From NCBI GenBank assembly GCA_037074705.1, contig CM073591.1, positions 62,312,897 to 62,376,896 of the forward strand: a DNA stretch of 64,000 nucleotides. Reading direction: 5' to 3'. Position numbers and translations under genes: made by a program. The notes below the pieces were generated by a model. That model did no database searches and was not told the origin of the DNA. It was given only the letters and a program-made list of their open reading frames with translations. Positions 1-13,100 of the stretch are shown piece after piece. This stretch comes from Zhengitettix transpicula (Eukaryota; Arthropoda; Insecta; Orthoptera; Tetrigidae). The number at the start of each line of letters is the position of its first letter. Position 1 is the first letter of the stretch.

Positions 1-580
1 ACGACAAGGAAAAGATAGGCGAGATGCAGACTCGAGAATTGCATTGGAAGTCTGCAGACTTGCAGATGTCTCCGATAAGAGCATTTAAATTCAATGTCTG
101 CACGAAAGTAAAGTGACATCGAGATCAAGTATTGTATGACGGGAGTTCTTTCCCACACAGGGTCAACCTGTTTCCCTGGAGGTACCTTTTTTACTTCCTA
201 TCCGCAATGACGTCTGTACGTCTTACGTAAAGTCGGCCGCATTCTCGTCAGACACGACAATTTTACAACCTTTGCCCCACTTCACACGAGAAAAATAATC
301 GTCTGTTGTTCTCTAGTAAAGGACCATGGGAAACAATTAACATTCGCAGGTCATGAAGATAAACCGATAAAAAAAGATTTGTGATATGGTCTCTTAACGT
401 AATGATAAGAGTGACTTGGAGTTTGAATGTTTTATCTAGAAGTTTTTTGAGCGATAACGGCAAAGAGAAACACGAAAATACAAAATTTTCAAGAATATGT
501 GAAAAATGGGTTATTTCTTTGCTAAAGACCACTTTTGGCATTGTCGAGGAGATACTGAAATATAATTTTTATATTACTTC
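1..580. other. unassigned left-edge sequence
   Basis: No convincing coding exon, RNA gene or repeat was recognised. Short open frames exist on both strands but overlap each other and show no conserved motif. Base composition is mixed with ordinary CpG content, unlike the CpG-poor genic block further right. Confidence 0.4.
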
Positions 581-593
581 GTAAAACCAAGCG

Positions 594-1703
594 GTGAGAA
601 ACCTGCCAAGGCTACAAATTATAATTTCTTTAGCGGTGGTATCGGAGTACTACAACGAAACAATTTACCACTCGCAGCGGCATGTGGTCCGAAGATGGCG
701 CCCTCCCTTCTTGAGAATCGATGGCGTGTATCAGCTGTACGGATCGGGTGTTCGCAGAGCAGTCGGTCAAGGCCCTCTTCCTTACACGGTTACTTGGACG
801 CACATCTCGTGTGTCAGCGTGAGTCGTCAATTTCTCGAGACCATGACTACAAAACTCACTTTCACGTTCGCGCGGTACAACTCCGCTACAATGGGAGAAT
901 CCATCAATGCGAATCTGTGAGTTTCACTTCTGAGCATCAACTGCGAGTGCTACTTTGATTCTGAAATGCGAGGGTTTTTATGGATCAACTATAACAGAAA
1001 AAGAGCAGCAAGCAGGTGCAAAATTTACTTAAATATTTCTCCGAGGTTCACAATTTTTTTGACGGAAACAAGAGGTAACAAGGGCAATTACAGAACCAAT
1101 CTCGTTCCAGGCTGTCCAATTACCGCCAATCTGGTTCCCAGACTTCCTGTCTTCGAAATAATTGACGGAAGTCGAGACTGATGCTTCAGCAATCGTTATT
1201 TCCTTCTTCCGTTGTAGCAGAAAGGGTTTGCGGAGTTATTGCAGGTATTGGGAACTCAAATTGTGACATCTACACTATTTGACGAAACGAGGATCTCTCT
1301 TCATTTCCATTCTCGTAGAGCTGGTGAAAAATCTCATAACGAATGCCGCAACACAGACAGGGCCGAAAGTGGTAAAACATGTATGCAGAAACATGTGAAT
1401 ATACATAAAGGCACATCAATACCAACCGAACAATCGTAACCAAACGCCAATCGATTCTATTTAAAGGAAATGTCTAATTAGAGATTTTAATAAACGTCGC
1501 GAAACCAGATTCATGATGACGCCCACTAGCACAGATTTTCTGCACGGAATCTTGTGATCGGGCGTGCAATTTCTACGGTGGTTGCGACATCTCTGCTCGT
1601 TTTCGCCGCCACCAGAAATAGAAGGCTCAAATGTTACGGCCGCCAGGCAATTAAACCAACCGACAGTCAACGCTACTCTATTCTTACCGCGACTTACGTC
1701 TGA
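594..1703 (+). other. possible two-exon gene fragment, unrecognised
   Basis: The product is not recognised. An open frame at 594-916 runs into a good splice donor (gtgagt at 917) in phase 2. A possible acceptor (cacag) ends at 1534, and the sequence from 1535 continues in the compatible phase to a stop at 1701-1703. The second part would encode a hydrophobic stretch (LVIGRAISTVVATSLLVFAA) followed by basic residues, resembling a stop-transfer membrane segment. An alternative gtgagt donor lies at 823. Against it: the acceptor has a weak pyrimidine tract, the start is arbitrary, and the opposite strand is also open. Treat it as a hypothesis; a decayed transposon is equally possible. Confidence 0.15.
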
Positions 1704-1938
1704 GGATGACAAAATGTTTAGGATTACGACTGGAGCACGTCTCCGAAAACTTGCAGCTCCAAAATAGTCACTCGTTCTCAAGAAAATTGAAGTCCTTTAT
1801 AAGGCAACCATTTTCGTGAAAAGCCACACATACTCACAGATTTCGAACCGTTGGTCTCTCTCTATTACATCTAAATATAATTGTAATGGGAAGTAAAGAG
1901 AGCGGAAAGATAGAAGCCTCTGAGAGCTGTTCTCTCGC

Positions 1939-2440
1939 AGGCAGAACCTTTCTGGAGCGACGAAGATGGCTACCTTTGGGAATTCCTTTTCCTTTATCCG
2001 TTTTAGAACTATGGTTTCCACAAGCCGAGGCACTTGGGCATGTTTAGAGAGGTGTATGTTCCGGGGTCGCAGACCTTGGGCATACGGTAAGTTGTCCGCT
2101 ATTCCTACTGGAATAGTCGGCCAGCTGCCTCCTAAACCGGTCAAGGCACGGTGAAGGGAAAGCTGCGACTCCACAGCAAACCCCTCAACCGCCATCGGAA
2201 GGGCGTGGGACAAGTACAAAATCCCCGACCTACCTGATGCAGGTTTTTCTAGGGGTTTTGCTGCACTTTTAGGCGAATTGCCGGGTAGGATCCTTAAACC
2301 ATAGCCTGGGGGCCATAGTTAACCCTTGGCTACCTTCCTTTACCCTTCCACATCCCCCCTTTCAAATGTCTTCCTATTCCATTAAGGGGGAGTTTTCATC
2401 ACGTGGATTACCGTCATGTAGTCTGTTATCCTAAAAAAAA
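1939..2440 (+). repeat. 3'-anchored interspersed repeat, copy 1
   Basis: This is the longest of five same-orientation copies in the window; the others are at 9812, 57484, 58316 and 63921. It shares long blocks with the copy at 57484, from the opening gcagaacctttct through the ggcatacggtaag and gccgggtaggatcc blocks to the closing gtagtctgtta. It ends in a run of A. A fixed A-rich 3' end with variable 5' truncation is what target-primed reverse transcription leaves, so a SINE or the 3' end of a LINE is likely. No Pol III A and B boxes were recognised. Confidence 0.8.
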
Positions 2441-2484
2441 GGAGAGAAAGTGGGTGATTTACCTGAACTAGAAATTGCGTGGCA

Positions 2485-2577
2485 ATTCAGGACAGGAGGA
2501 AGATCATCAAATATTCAGACATGGGAAAGTTCTCCTGAAGGAGAATGCCTCCGAAAATTTGAAGAACTGTCCTGAAT
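2485..2577. repeat. nested 93-nt hairpin
   Basis: Three successive perfect inverted pairs share one axis: an outer 11-bp pair (2485-2495 with 2567-2577), a middle 6-bp pair (TCAAAT with ATTTGA) and an inner 6-bp pair (TTCTCC with GGAGAA) around a TGAA loop at 2531-2546. It could be a small fold-back element remnant or a structured RNA; nothing shows transcription. Confidence 0.5.
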
Positions 2578-2605
2578 GGCGACACCGAACTTCAATCTCG
2601 GGTAA

Positions 2606-2691
2606 GTCACTTCATCTCTTTCCATTGCACACCAATTATTTTGACAATGTCACTTCATCTCTTTCCATTGCATACCAATTATTTTGACAAT
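2606..2691. repeat. 43-bp tandem duplication
   Basis: A unit starting gtcacttcatctctttcc occurs twice in a row (2606-2648 and 2649-2691) with one visible mismatch (caca versus cata), and the first bases of a third unit follow. It lies just upstream of the mariner insertion at 2714. The near-identity suggests a recent local duplication. Confidence 0.85.
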
Positions 2692-2713
2692 GTCACGTCC
2701 TCACTCGCTTTTA

Positions 2714-3975
2714 CGAGGGTGAATCAAATATAAACGAGACTTTTGGACCTGCGCGCGCAATAGTGATGGAAGAACGTTCCGCTGTTATTGGCTGTTAGGT
2801 TGGTTTGTTAGGAGTGGGGGAAGCACGTGACTCATCATCATAGACTCGCTCAGTGTCCATCGTTACGATGTCCGAGCAGGAGGTACCTCCCTCTATTGCG
2901 CAACGTATTGTTATCAAGTTTTTAGCTCCAGAAGGTGTAAAACCGGCCGAAATCTTGAGAAGATTGACTGCACAGTTCGGGGAAGAGACGCTGTCGCGAG
3001 CTAGAGTGTTTTCTTGGCATAAACAGTTCGTGGAGGGCCGTGAACGTGTTGAAAATGAGAGCCATGACCGCAGACCCCGCACCAGCATTACAGCGGGCAA
3101 CATCGACAGTGTTCGTCAACTTGTTGAAGGTGATAGGCGTCTAACAACTTCGGATATTGCAATTGAGGTTGGAATAAGCTATGGGAGCACTTACTCTATA
3201 CTCTCAGAGGAGCTAGGGTATCGCAAGGTGTGTACCAGTTGACCAGAAACTGAATCGTTTTCAAGTGTGTGAGCGTCTTCTTGCACGATTTCGGGAAGAA
3301 GGAGACCCATTTCTTTCTCACATTGTCACCTGTGATGAAACGTGGGTGCATCACTACACCCCTGAGTCGAAACAAGCGAGTATGGAGTGGAGGAAGAAGG
3401 GAGAAAAGCCAAGTCACGATTATCGGCTGGCAAGGTTTTGGCTACCGTTTTTTTGACCAGCGTGGCCTGCTGCACCTTGATTTTTTGCATGAGCGCAGAA
3501 CAATTAATGCGGCATACTACTGCCAAATTTTGACTGAGGTCAGACTTGCATATCGCCGCAAAAGACGAGACCTTCCGATGAGAAAAGTGATTCTCCTCCA
3601 TGACAATGCTCGCCCCCATACAGCAGCCCTGACCGTACAAAAATTGGAGCAACTGGGTTGGGAGACACTGGAACACCCTCCATACAGTCCAGACCTGTCT
3701 CCCTGCGACTTCCATGTCTTTGGTCCTCTCAAGGAAGCTTTGGGAGGGCAAAAATTCTACAGCGATAATGAGGTTGAAGCATATGTGCGCAATTGGCTAC
3801 AAACACGACCTGACTCTTTTTACGTGGAAGGAATTAAAAAATTACCTATACGCTGGGAAAAATGTGTTTATAAATCAGAAGATTATGTAGAAAAATAAAC
3901 TATGATTGCTTGTGCGTTTAAAATCAAAATAAATATTTAAAAAAATAAGTCTTGTTTATATTTGATTCACCCTCG
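2714..3975 (+). mobile_element. mariner transposon with both terminal inverted repeats
   Basis: A complete 1262-bp Tc1/mariner element. Its ends are inverted repeats of about 29 bp that begin CGAGGGTGAATCAAATATAA and differ at one visible position. It is flanked by the TA duplication expected of this superfamily (2712-2713 and 3976-3977). Length is typical of a full-size mariner. It carries one transposase gene disrupted by reading-frame changes, so it is probably non-autonomous in this state, although both ends remain intact for mobilisation in trans. Confidence 0.97.
2853..3898 (+). pseudogene. mariner transposase, DD34D type, frame-disrupted
   Basis: The transposase cuts and pastes its own element in the nucleus. 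The N-terminal DNA-binding part is open from 2853 to 3242 (for example QRIVIKFLAPEG and FSWHKQFVEGRERV). The frame then changes near 3240 and again near 3410-3450. The middle part (about 3243-3425, CDETWVHHYTPESKQ) carries the first catalytic Asp. The last part (about 3430-3898) carries HDNARPH and YSPDLSPCDF. Counting residues between the second and third Asp gives 34, the mariner signature. The three catalytic Asp are visible, but the segments lie in three frames, and a short deletion seems to have removed residues around the first break. Neighbouring sequence is unrelated intergenic DNA. Confidence 0.93.
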
Positions 3976-3977
3976 TA

Positions 3978-6900
3978 TATATATAAATTTTATACGACTT
4001 TCGACATTTTTCACGATAAATAACTATAAGCTTTGTTTTTTGGGGAAACATTTACACACACACACACATTTATTTGATATATGAAATAACGTTTTAATCA
4101 GAAGTAATTATTTCTATCAGTTTGTCCTTACCGCAATATTTCTAACGTAAAGAAGCCAACCTGTTTTTTTTTATGAAGAGTTATCTCCGCTCGGAAATCA
4201 TAGCTGATTACTCGGTTGTCTCCAACGTGGGTGTGTATGTGTTTATTGCCGAACAACACGGACAGTGTTAATGGCGTGGCCACCAAGGCGTTACATGAAC
4301 CCTCAAGCTCTAATTTCGTAGGGTAGGGCGTAATATTACCCTTGGCAACCACCAAGATAATGATTTACAAGACGTTTAATGCGTCAGTCTTCGCGTTGAC
4401 TAACAAATCAATACTAAACAGACTGGGCGTTAATGGCACTCGACACCATTACCCGTTTCCAACTCAATTAACACCTCAAATGAAATAATTTGATAAGCAA
4501 GATCGTAGACCGAGGTCCATCGATCGTACGCAAATTATGTTTTTAATACAAGTATTAAAAGAATATTAGTAATCTATATTAATTCATTTTAGTTTCAGGT
4601 GATTGAAACTGAAGCGAGAAAGACATAGATAAAAATCTTGCGTTAGAAACGTTCTGTGAAAAGTAAGAATTTTTCAATAAGCAGATAATAATCTCATCCT
4701 GATAATCATGTTAAGATAGAGCACACGAAACTTGTCGAATGTACATTGAAATCAACTTATTACAAGACAATTCTTGTTAAGGAAGAGCATTGTGTGATGT
4801 ATAAGTACGATATATATTTCTGCACTATTTTCCCGTATCCTGATCCCCTCGGAGAATTGCTCTTCGCAGAAAAGAGAGTTGGATCGGGCAACTGTTTGCT
4901 TCACGATATTGAAGCGCAAATAATATGAAAATGGAAAAATATCGAATCATAATATCAACGATTTCAGGAAAATATTTGATTTAAAAAGAGGAAGTAGAAG
5001 ATTACTATATATTCACGATATTTTATTTTATTTTTCACAAATAAGAGAAATAGTCTTCTTTGGTCGATGTCACATTCTTGTATGTTTATTCCGACGAAGT
5101 ATTTATATAACCTACGAACCAATGTAAGAAAACACTACTTTACAAAAAGGATCAGGATAAATCTTCGCTGGGACTGCAATTTTATTTTCCTAACTATTTT
5201 TAACATTACTATTAATGGTATAAATTATTTAAATGAGCTTCATATATATTATATATATTATAGTTGCATAAACGCAAAAATGTCGACTTTTTATTCTGAA
5301 TAAATCAAATATCACCAGAATTTAGACTTCAGTCCCGTAGAAAATTTAGAACCTAGGCAAACAGGTTTTTGAAAATATCTAATGTGTACAACCATTTCTT
5401 CCACAAGCTTGACCGGAAACAATATGTTCATTCGAGGTCCTTCGGGGGCCGACAGAAATATCGACTCATAAAATTTATGAGCGGGTGTGCCAGAAGCCTA
5501 CTTCCAACGAAATTACGATATTTCGCTTATTCAGCGACGGTGCCTTACATTCAGAAGATAACAGAGATTTAAAATGAATAAAAAAACTATTATCGCAACC
5601 ATAGCTACATTTACTATTTTCTTGGATAACAGAAGTATTTACGCATGCTGGAGGTGATATTACCGGTATGAATATCATATTGCCTCCACAACCTACCCGC
5701 TTTGTAGTTGAACGAAAGATTTTTGGTCAAGTCTTTCATTCTTTACATCCTACAGGTTGCGCTTTTAATTTAGGTGAAAGGATCATCTTCGATCTGATTT
5801 TGTTAAGAAATAATTGCAGTACACGTTTCCATTGAAATTAGAACTTAACTACAGTAAACTGTGAAGAAAAAATAAACGTTCCACAAAATTTACGAACATA
5901 CAGATTAATATCACGAAAAAAAAAATTTTTAACAGCGAAAATAAATGGTCATGAAAGTACAACTGAATTTTAAGAGCATTAATGAAGAGCACATTTTCCG
6001 CAATATATTCGATGCTTCAAAGAAACTTATAACTCTGGTTGAATAGTCGTTATTCATAATTTCGATTGACGAATGGAGGAGTCCTTTCACCAAGAGCTAC
6101 AACATTACGAATCGTCTCGGCAAAGCCGCTTAGTTGAAGACTTAGTCTGCTGTTATAAAATTCATTGCACGATCAGGTTACTGACGAAGCTACTCAGAAA
6201 AAAAAATAGAATGGACACTGATAATTTTAAAAAGGAAGTCGCTCTTTGTCTTCACAAAATAACAAGATAAAATGGCCCCTGAAACATGGAAGCATGGATA
6301 TGATTTACCGGGTTTCAACTTTGCTTAAATATATATATATATGTATTTAATAAAGATGCATTCAGTGTCACAAATATTTGTTACGAATCACAGAATTTAT
6401 TAAATTTACATATGGTATCATCGTCAAAAATTCGCGTAAATGTATTATCGTGACGCATCGCCGGTCACGTTCACGATTTATACGACTTTGCTCTCCAATA
6501 AAACACTCCTGTTAATATACTAGAATTTCCAGCGAGACTTCGGTATAATATTGTCGCTCGCCATAATGTGAAACCAGATGTACAAACACTTTTAGATCAA
6601 TTTCAAATTAATATCCAGCCACATCCGCAGGATTCTTCAGGCAATTGTAAAGCAACTTCGCTTAAGTCATATGCGTCGACAGACTATTTTTTTCGAAGAC
6701 ACTTTCGTATTAATACTACCATCAAATTTTCTTTATACACGATTTTTCTCTCTTAAATTAAAGTAATGAGTTTATTTATAGAAGTTTCTCAACAGCGCTG
6801 AACATTTAAAAATATATAACTCAGAAGAGTTCGAATAAACTTAACAGACTGTCGCTAGCACAGAAACATTTTGGTTTGAGTTTATCGCGTATGACCTCCG

Positions 6901-8490
6901 CACGATAGTTAAACTCGTACTCGAAGAGGAGGAGGATGCTAATGGTCCAGCCACGTGCAGTGAATAACACCTGATAAAGGTATGAGGTTGCGTAAGAGTT
7001 TAACGAGCGTATTAAAACTCTTGAATAGATAGTCATCATCTTGAACAACAAACGAAGGAGGCGTCATCAATAGTAAAATGTAATTGAAATTGCGGCAACA
7101 TGGTAATAAACCTGGAGTGTATGCTCCTACTGCACTCTCGTTAAACACCCACTACAGCTCTTGACTGAATAAATTTTCCAGAGAATAACTTTAAAGTTGT
7201 AAAAGACCATGTTTAGTTTTTGAACGACGGTGAACGAAACGACGCTTTGTTATATAACTCGTGAAATTGTCATTGCGCCGCGCATACAGTAAAGCAGTAA
7301 CTTCTAAGCCAAGAAATTGAAAATTTACTCGTAACAAATAAAAAGAATTTTTTTTTGTCAATTGCTGTCGTAATAGATGCAAAAACGAACAAGAAAAAAT
7401 AATTTTAACATATTTGGTTTAATTTCTTCTATACTTTTATGCGTTCTCAACAAACATCGTCACCGAGAATTTCTCTCTTACGAAACAAATTTTTCCTATT
7501 TTATCCAAACGATACATTATGGATTTTTTTGTTTGTTTTGTTACTCAGTAAACCTATTCCGGAGCGGAATTTATCAACGTAAAGTTAAAAAGTTAGCCCT
7601 AAAATTGAAATACAGCCGGTTTCGTTTACCAGGAATCATGCTTCCCGCATATCCACATTTTAATCCATTTTATGGAGATAAATGCCAAAAATATTTTTAA
7701 TTGCTAGTGTTCATGTATAAACTTTATAAACGAATATCAGAAATAAAAAATATACAATTTCCCCTCGTACTTAGTTGGACGCTTAGAAACCGGAAGTTGT
7801 CTGGACTTGTTGGACACCGTATTTGGAAGTGTGGGTGGAGGATAGGTATCGCAGTGACGTCAAACGTCGTCAAATAGTCTTCGGTGACAGCACTGCTCAG
7901 CTGGAGTCAAGCAACTTACGAATAGCAGTTCCGTAGATGAATTTGCACGTGGCAATAAATTCAGAGCTGCACCTCAAAAGATTAGATTTTCTGCTCACAG
8001 CGATATATAAATACATAAATGCCAAGAGTATGTTACTTATTAAATTGATCTGTTTTTCAAAACTTTTCGTAGTCTCCACTATGTGGGATGTCTAAGCATC
8101 TAGCATGTTTCATTTTAGGTAAAAAAAAAACAGCGCTTGACCATTATGTCTTCAGAAAAATAAGTTGAAAATAAAAAAGTTGAAGCTTGAAAAAATATGC
8201 GTTAAACGTGAAACTCGTGTAAAAAAAATCAATCGACGAAATGTTACATCAATTCTTTAGAAAACAGTTACTGAAATTTTAAATAGTATCTAGAAGTATT
8301 TTGTAATTTCCTTGGGTTTGTTGTCGAATATCTTGTTTCCCAACGTTCTCATTCAGTAAAATTCTGTCAGATAAATAATGTTAAGATTTTCGTAGCATTT
8401 GATTACAACGTAAATTAAGAGATCATACACCATAATAAAATTACAGCATATAGCACCCGTGTCTTATTGACCACCGTTACCGTTAAAATG
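3978..8490. other. gene-free AT-rich stretch
   Basis: No recognisable coding exon, RNA gene or transposase motif was seen in about 4.5 kb. There are a short CA run near 4056-4068 and a short TA run near 6330-6340. Open frames are short, overlap on both strands and look random. CpG is present at ordinary frequency. Confidence 0.4.
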
Positions 8491-8499
8491 GTCCCCCTT

Positions 8500-9070
8500 G
8501 ATAGTGTTCACACAGCACCCTGAAGTTTTTCCATGAACTGGTTGGTCTCTTCCTCATGTGTTTAGTAATACTCATTAAAAAGTCCCGAAGTGTGTCAAAT
8601 CGTCTACGATTTTAATCTTCGGAAATTGGAAGAAGGCAGGCGGGGCAAGGTCGGGTGACCAGGACGGATAAAGATTTTGTCAGAAAATTGCTGGTTGTGG
8701 AACGCTTGTGGCCGCGCATTGTCATGAAAAGAAAACCGTTTTTCTGGTTCTCCCTCGATCATCTTAGGACGTCTCGGTAGTACTGCGAATTCACGGACCA
8801 AGTGCGGTGAATGATCCCGCACAATTACTTCAATATCGAAGGAACAGATGAGCGTAGTCTTCACGCTGCTTTCCTTCCCCAGAAAAAACCTATGAAAGAA
8901 ACTCTTCATGCTTTTCTGCAGCATTGTACGTGAGGCTCTTTCGGCGTTGTAGCTGTGAAGTCGTGGCACAAACTGCAGAAATTCGTCTCATGTCCATTTA
9001 TTCAGAGAAAATCCTCTGGCACAAGCCATACGATGTTTCATGCGGCGACTTTCAGGCTTCATGCTCGTCA
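8500..9070 (-). mobile_element. decayed mariner-like transposase remnant
   Basis: Minus-strand translation at 8969-8604 retains a degenerate transposase core. LICSFDIEVIVRDH resembles the strand around the first catalytic region, and FSFHDNARPQ matches the HDNARPH block with the second catalytic Asp. The expected HPPYSPDL region is degraded to HPTLPRLPSSNF. Similarity seems closer to another mariner lineage than to the element at 2714, judged by the ICSFDI block. No terminal inverted repeats were identified, so the boundaries are approximate. Confidence 0.6.
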
Positions 9071-9811
9071 GTCCAAACACTATTTGTCATAAAAGACTCA
9101 GTCTTGCAGTTACTATTTTTTTTTTATATAAATACAATTCCAAATCAGAGATTTTTTAAATTTATGCATTAATCCAGGTCAGCTGACAACAGCACATGGC
9201 GTAGGCACGGTAGGAAGAATAGAAACTCGCTCAAGAAGCAAGCACAGTTTTCAGTTGCGGACAGCGGAAGTTGCGTTGGCCAACCGCGAAAGAATAGGCA
9301 GACGAAATACCGTAGATATCATGGCGGAAGTGTTTCGTCACTGGCCAAAAGGGACGAAACTTAAATCGCAAACATGTTCCAGAAACTTCGCCGCTGAGAC
9401 TGCCTCAAAAGAAGTCTTCAATTAGGAGACACAACATTTCGGGTCGAGAGTCACGGATAGTCATTTTAATTTTCATAGTTAACAGGATGAATTGACCTGG
9501 CCCGATTCCAGTTCAGACGAAGTGAAACTAATATGCATGGGACGTGTTTCAAGCAATAGTTGAAAAAATATAAACAAAACATCTGGAGACTGCAGGAACT
9601 GAAAAAATAATAAAATATCTGCTATGGTCCTTGTCAGTAAACCTACATTTATGCAGTAATATAATAATGGCTGGAAACTGATTCTAGGTGCATTCTGAGC
9701 CACACCGACAGGTAACAAGAAACAAAAATATAATTAAGCGCAATCGAAACTCAACGGTATACTAGAATATTTAATATCTCTTACAGTCAAGAATGTCTAG
9801 GAAACTTCATT

Positions 9812-10111
9812 AGTTTTGGGCATACGGTAAGAGTTGTCCGCTATTCCCATTGGATTCCCCACAGTAAACTCCTCTCTCGCTATCGGAAGGGCGTGGGATA
9901 AGTACCCAATGCCAGACCTACCTGATGCAGGTTTTTCTACGGTTTTCCCTGCATTACTTTTAGGCGAATGCCGGGTAGGATCCTTAAAATGTAGCCCGGG
10001 GGCCCTAGTTAACCCCTGGCTACCTTCCTCTACCCTTCCGCATCCCCCGTTTCAAATCCCTTCCTATGCCACCACGTGGATTACTCACATGTAGCCTGTT
10101 ACTAAAAAAAA
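9812..10111 (+). repeat. 3'-anchored interspersed repeat, copy 2 (5'-truncated)
   Basis: The copy starts at the ttgggcatacggtaag block of the copy at 1939 and runs to the shared gtagcctgttact end with an A tail. Flanking gaaacttcatt (9801-9811) and gaaaattcatt (10117-10127) match at 10 of 11 positions and are a likely target-site duplication. Truncation at the 5' end plus A tail plus duplication fits insertion by LINE-type reverse transcription. Confidence 0.8.
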
Positions 10112-13100
10112 TCTACGAAAATTCATTGGAAACCACACATACAAGTACATCAAAACGTAGATAATACAATCCAATTTGCAGGGATTGACAAACCCTTTCG
10201 ATTTTACCAACTTACAATAATTCGTTTCAGATGACAGCTAAAAATCGTTGCTGTATGGTGTTTAAATAGAAAATTTACTAGTACACTGCACGGAATAATT
10301 GTTATTCATGCCTTACACAATAGTTGCACAATATTCTTATATACGTAGTGTGAAGCAAATATCCAAGTGTTCCCCTCTCTCCCCCGCACTCTTCTCTAAC
10401 ACTTTCTGCACCGTACCAACCTGTCAAGAAAGCAAATCGTCAAGAACGTTTGATGAATGGATTAAGAATGCACGGGTGAGGTGATGTACGCAGGGAATCC
10501 GGGCTAGAGAGCCTCGGTTCGGGACTGAAGAGCCCTTGAGCGTTGCTAAGGTCGATCGCAGCCGCGCACGGAGACATGTCCGCTTCTAACACACACATTT
10601 CCAGTTCCATTACTCGAAAAAATGCCGGAACAGTGCGATCTTAAATAATTTTTGCACTGAGCACCCGTTTTTCAGTATTTTTAATTTTTTGCGAGACAGT
10701 CCTTGAGAAACTTTTCTTTCAGGATCTGCATGCCCTCTTCACCTGGCGAGAGAGAAACAGTAGTGGTGCTTACTTGGCAAAAAGGAAAGCTGCAATAAGT
10801 GCAGCAAGCAGAGCAGACATTCAGAAATATAATTTCTAAACGTTACTTGAAAATGAAAAACGGAGAAAATAATCGTGGGTTTAATGACCTCGTTAAATTT
10901 TAGTCATGAGAGAATATATGTAATCTTATTTATTCTCATATTATCCTACATTATTTATTATTTTTACAAAGTATTATTAAATACTATTTGTTAAAACGTA
11001 TGATCTCACGAAGTACTTTCAATGTGTGAACTAAGTCAACGGGAGCGTTCGCATCCTTCATGCAAAAATTGCTATCTGGGAACTGAATATGCGACCTCCG
11101 TATCAGAAAAATAAAACAGGAAAGTTATCATTCAGAACTTCGCAAGATCAGTTTTAGCTAAACGAAATACTGGTGTACGAAATCCAAAGTACAAACAATA
11201 GTATAAAAGAACACTGGTTGTTGTATTAAAAGCTCATTTCATGTAGAATAATTATGGCGGATTCGAATCGGCGACACATTTCAGAGAGCTAACGTCCAGA
11301 AAAAACAAAGTTCATAGCCAAATCTGCAGTGGGTTGTCAGGATATTAAATTTATCTAGAAAAAATCGGAAAGGTTACACATTCATTCAATACATACAAAA
11401 AATTAAATATTATAAGGATAGGGTACATGGCAATAATTAAAATGCCGCAAATAGTCCCAACAGATGGTCTATTTTGATTCCCAAAACTATGAAGTGTTTC
11501 TGTAGTAATATTTCTAAATTCAAGCTTAAAAACCTCAATTTAACGAATGTTTTCAGTAAAAGAAAGTTTAACACTAGCTCAAATAATGACAAGTGACAGA
11601 ACAATAAAAAATGTACGAACTGTCGAGGTTCAGTTTCACTTGAAAAGAACGAGGTCTGCAGTAGCGTTCCTTCTTATCTGTCTGTAACTAAGGTATCTGG
11701 AACAGCTCCTTCAGATTACGCCCGCGCTTCAGTCGTCCTAGTCTCAAAAAGAACGTTAGTTGCGTGATTATTATTTGGCCAAATTGCAATTTCGGAAAAA
11801 TTATTACATTTCGGGAAGCAATTGTACAGCACTTCCGAAGATTTATATGAAGGACGAACGGCCCTATACGTGAACATTAATTATCTCAAAGGTTTTGTCT
11901 GTACAGGCTAAAACTGACAACAAATTGAATCAGTGTTGAATACTGAGTGGACTTATTTTCCACGTCGCTACTGGTTTTAAAATCTCGACTTTCAATTCGA
12001 TCCAGAGAACAAATACAAAACCGCTAGGGAGAGGGTGGTGGTTGAATAAACTCATATTCAGTTGTGAAGTCAACGGAAATAATCATCAAAGAAAATTTCA
12101 TGGTTTAGAAATATCACACAAAAAATTATTTTCAATACTAGAAGAAGAAGAAGAAATGTTTGTAGGAATGCAAGAGCATTGAATGACGTGGAAATTATTT
12201 TGTTAGTGACTTCGTTCATAATAATTATCTTGTAGGTCAGAACTTTCGTGTATCAGTGAGGCGGATCACAAGGATTACAAGGTAGTTCAGCAAGTCACCA
12301 CACTGACGTAATCTCACGCAAAGAATTAAGGTGACTCAACTACTAGCACAACCGTATAATCCTAAACGATAAACGGCGTAAATCCAGGGTAATATTTCTG
12401 CTCGTCGTGACCGAAGCCACCGTAATTTTTAGTTTTGAATCTGAGAATAAATATTGTATACTATGTTCGAAGAACAAATATTGCAGAAGTATGTTAGGGC
12501 ACGCAAAGCATTCTTGACGAAGCAAACTTTTTTAATGTCAGACTTGGAGAGCAAAAACAGTTTAACTAACACGCATTGGTCAAACAATTGTGTGGAAGTG
12601 AAACGACGACTTGGAATTGATAACAGAGCAGGGAAAGTCTAACGAGTAAGACGAAAAAAGTTAGGATTTATATTGTGGCACCAAAAAAATATACGACTTC
12701 TAGTAAGAATGAACACGATGAAAAGAAAATTATGGTTAATGAACTTCGTATTAGACGATGCAACCAGGGAAGATAAAACAATTGTATTAATATATTAGGA
12801 TGAAAAATATCCGAATCAGTTATCTAACACTGCAACCAGGCGGAATCGACAACTACAAGAAAATCTATCATTAGTAGAAGGTTACGAGTGAAAAGACAAG
12901 AATAACGAGAAGAATGTTAAGAGTAAATTTCAACATAGAAATGCAACGTCGCAGAATTAAACTGAATGTGGAATTATAGGTTTCGTTTCGATGTTTCCTG
13001 AACTCTGACCAACAAATAAAAAGGTTTGACCATGTCTGTTGCTTTTAATTGTCCAAACTACTAAATCGGGGGCTTATTTAAATTTTAAAATGCATTGCTC

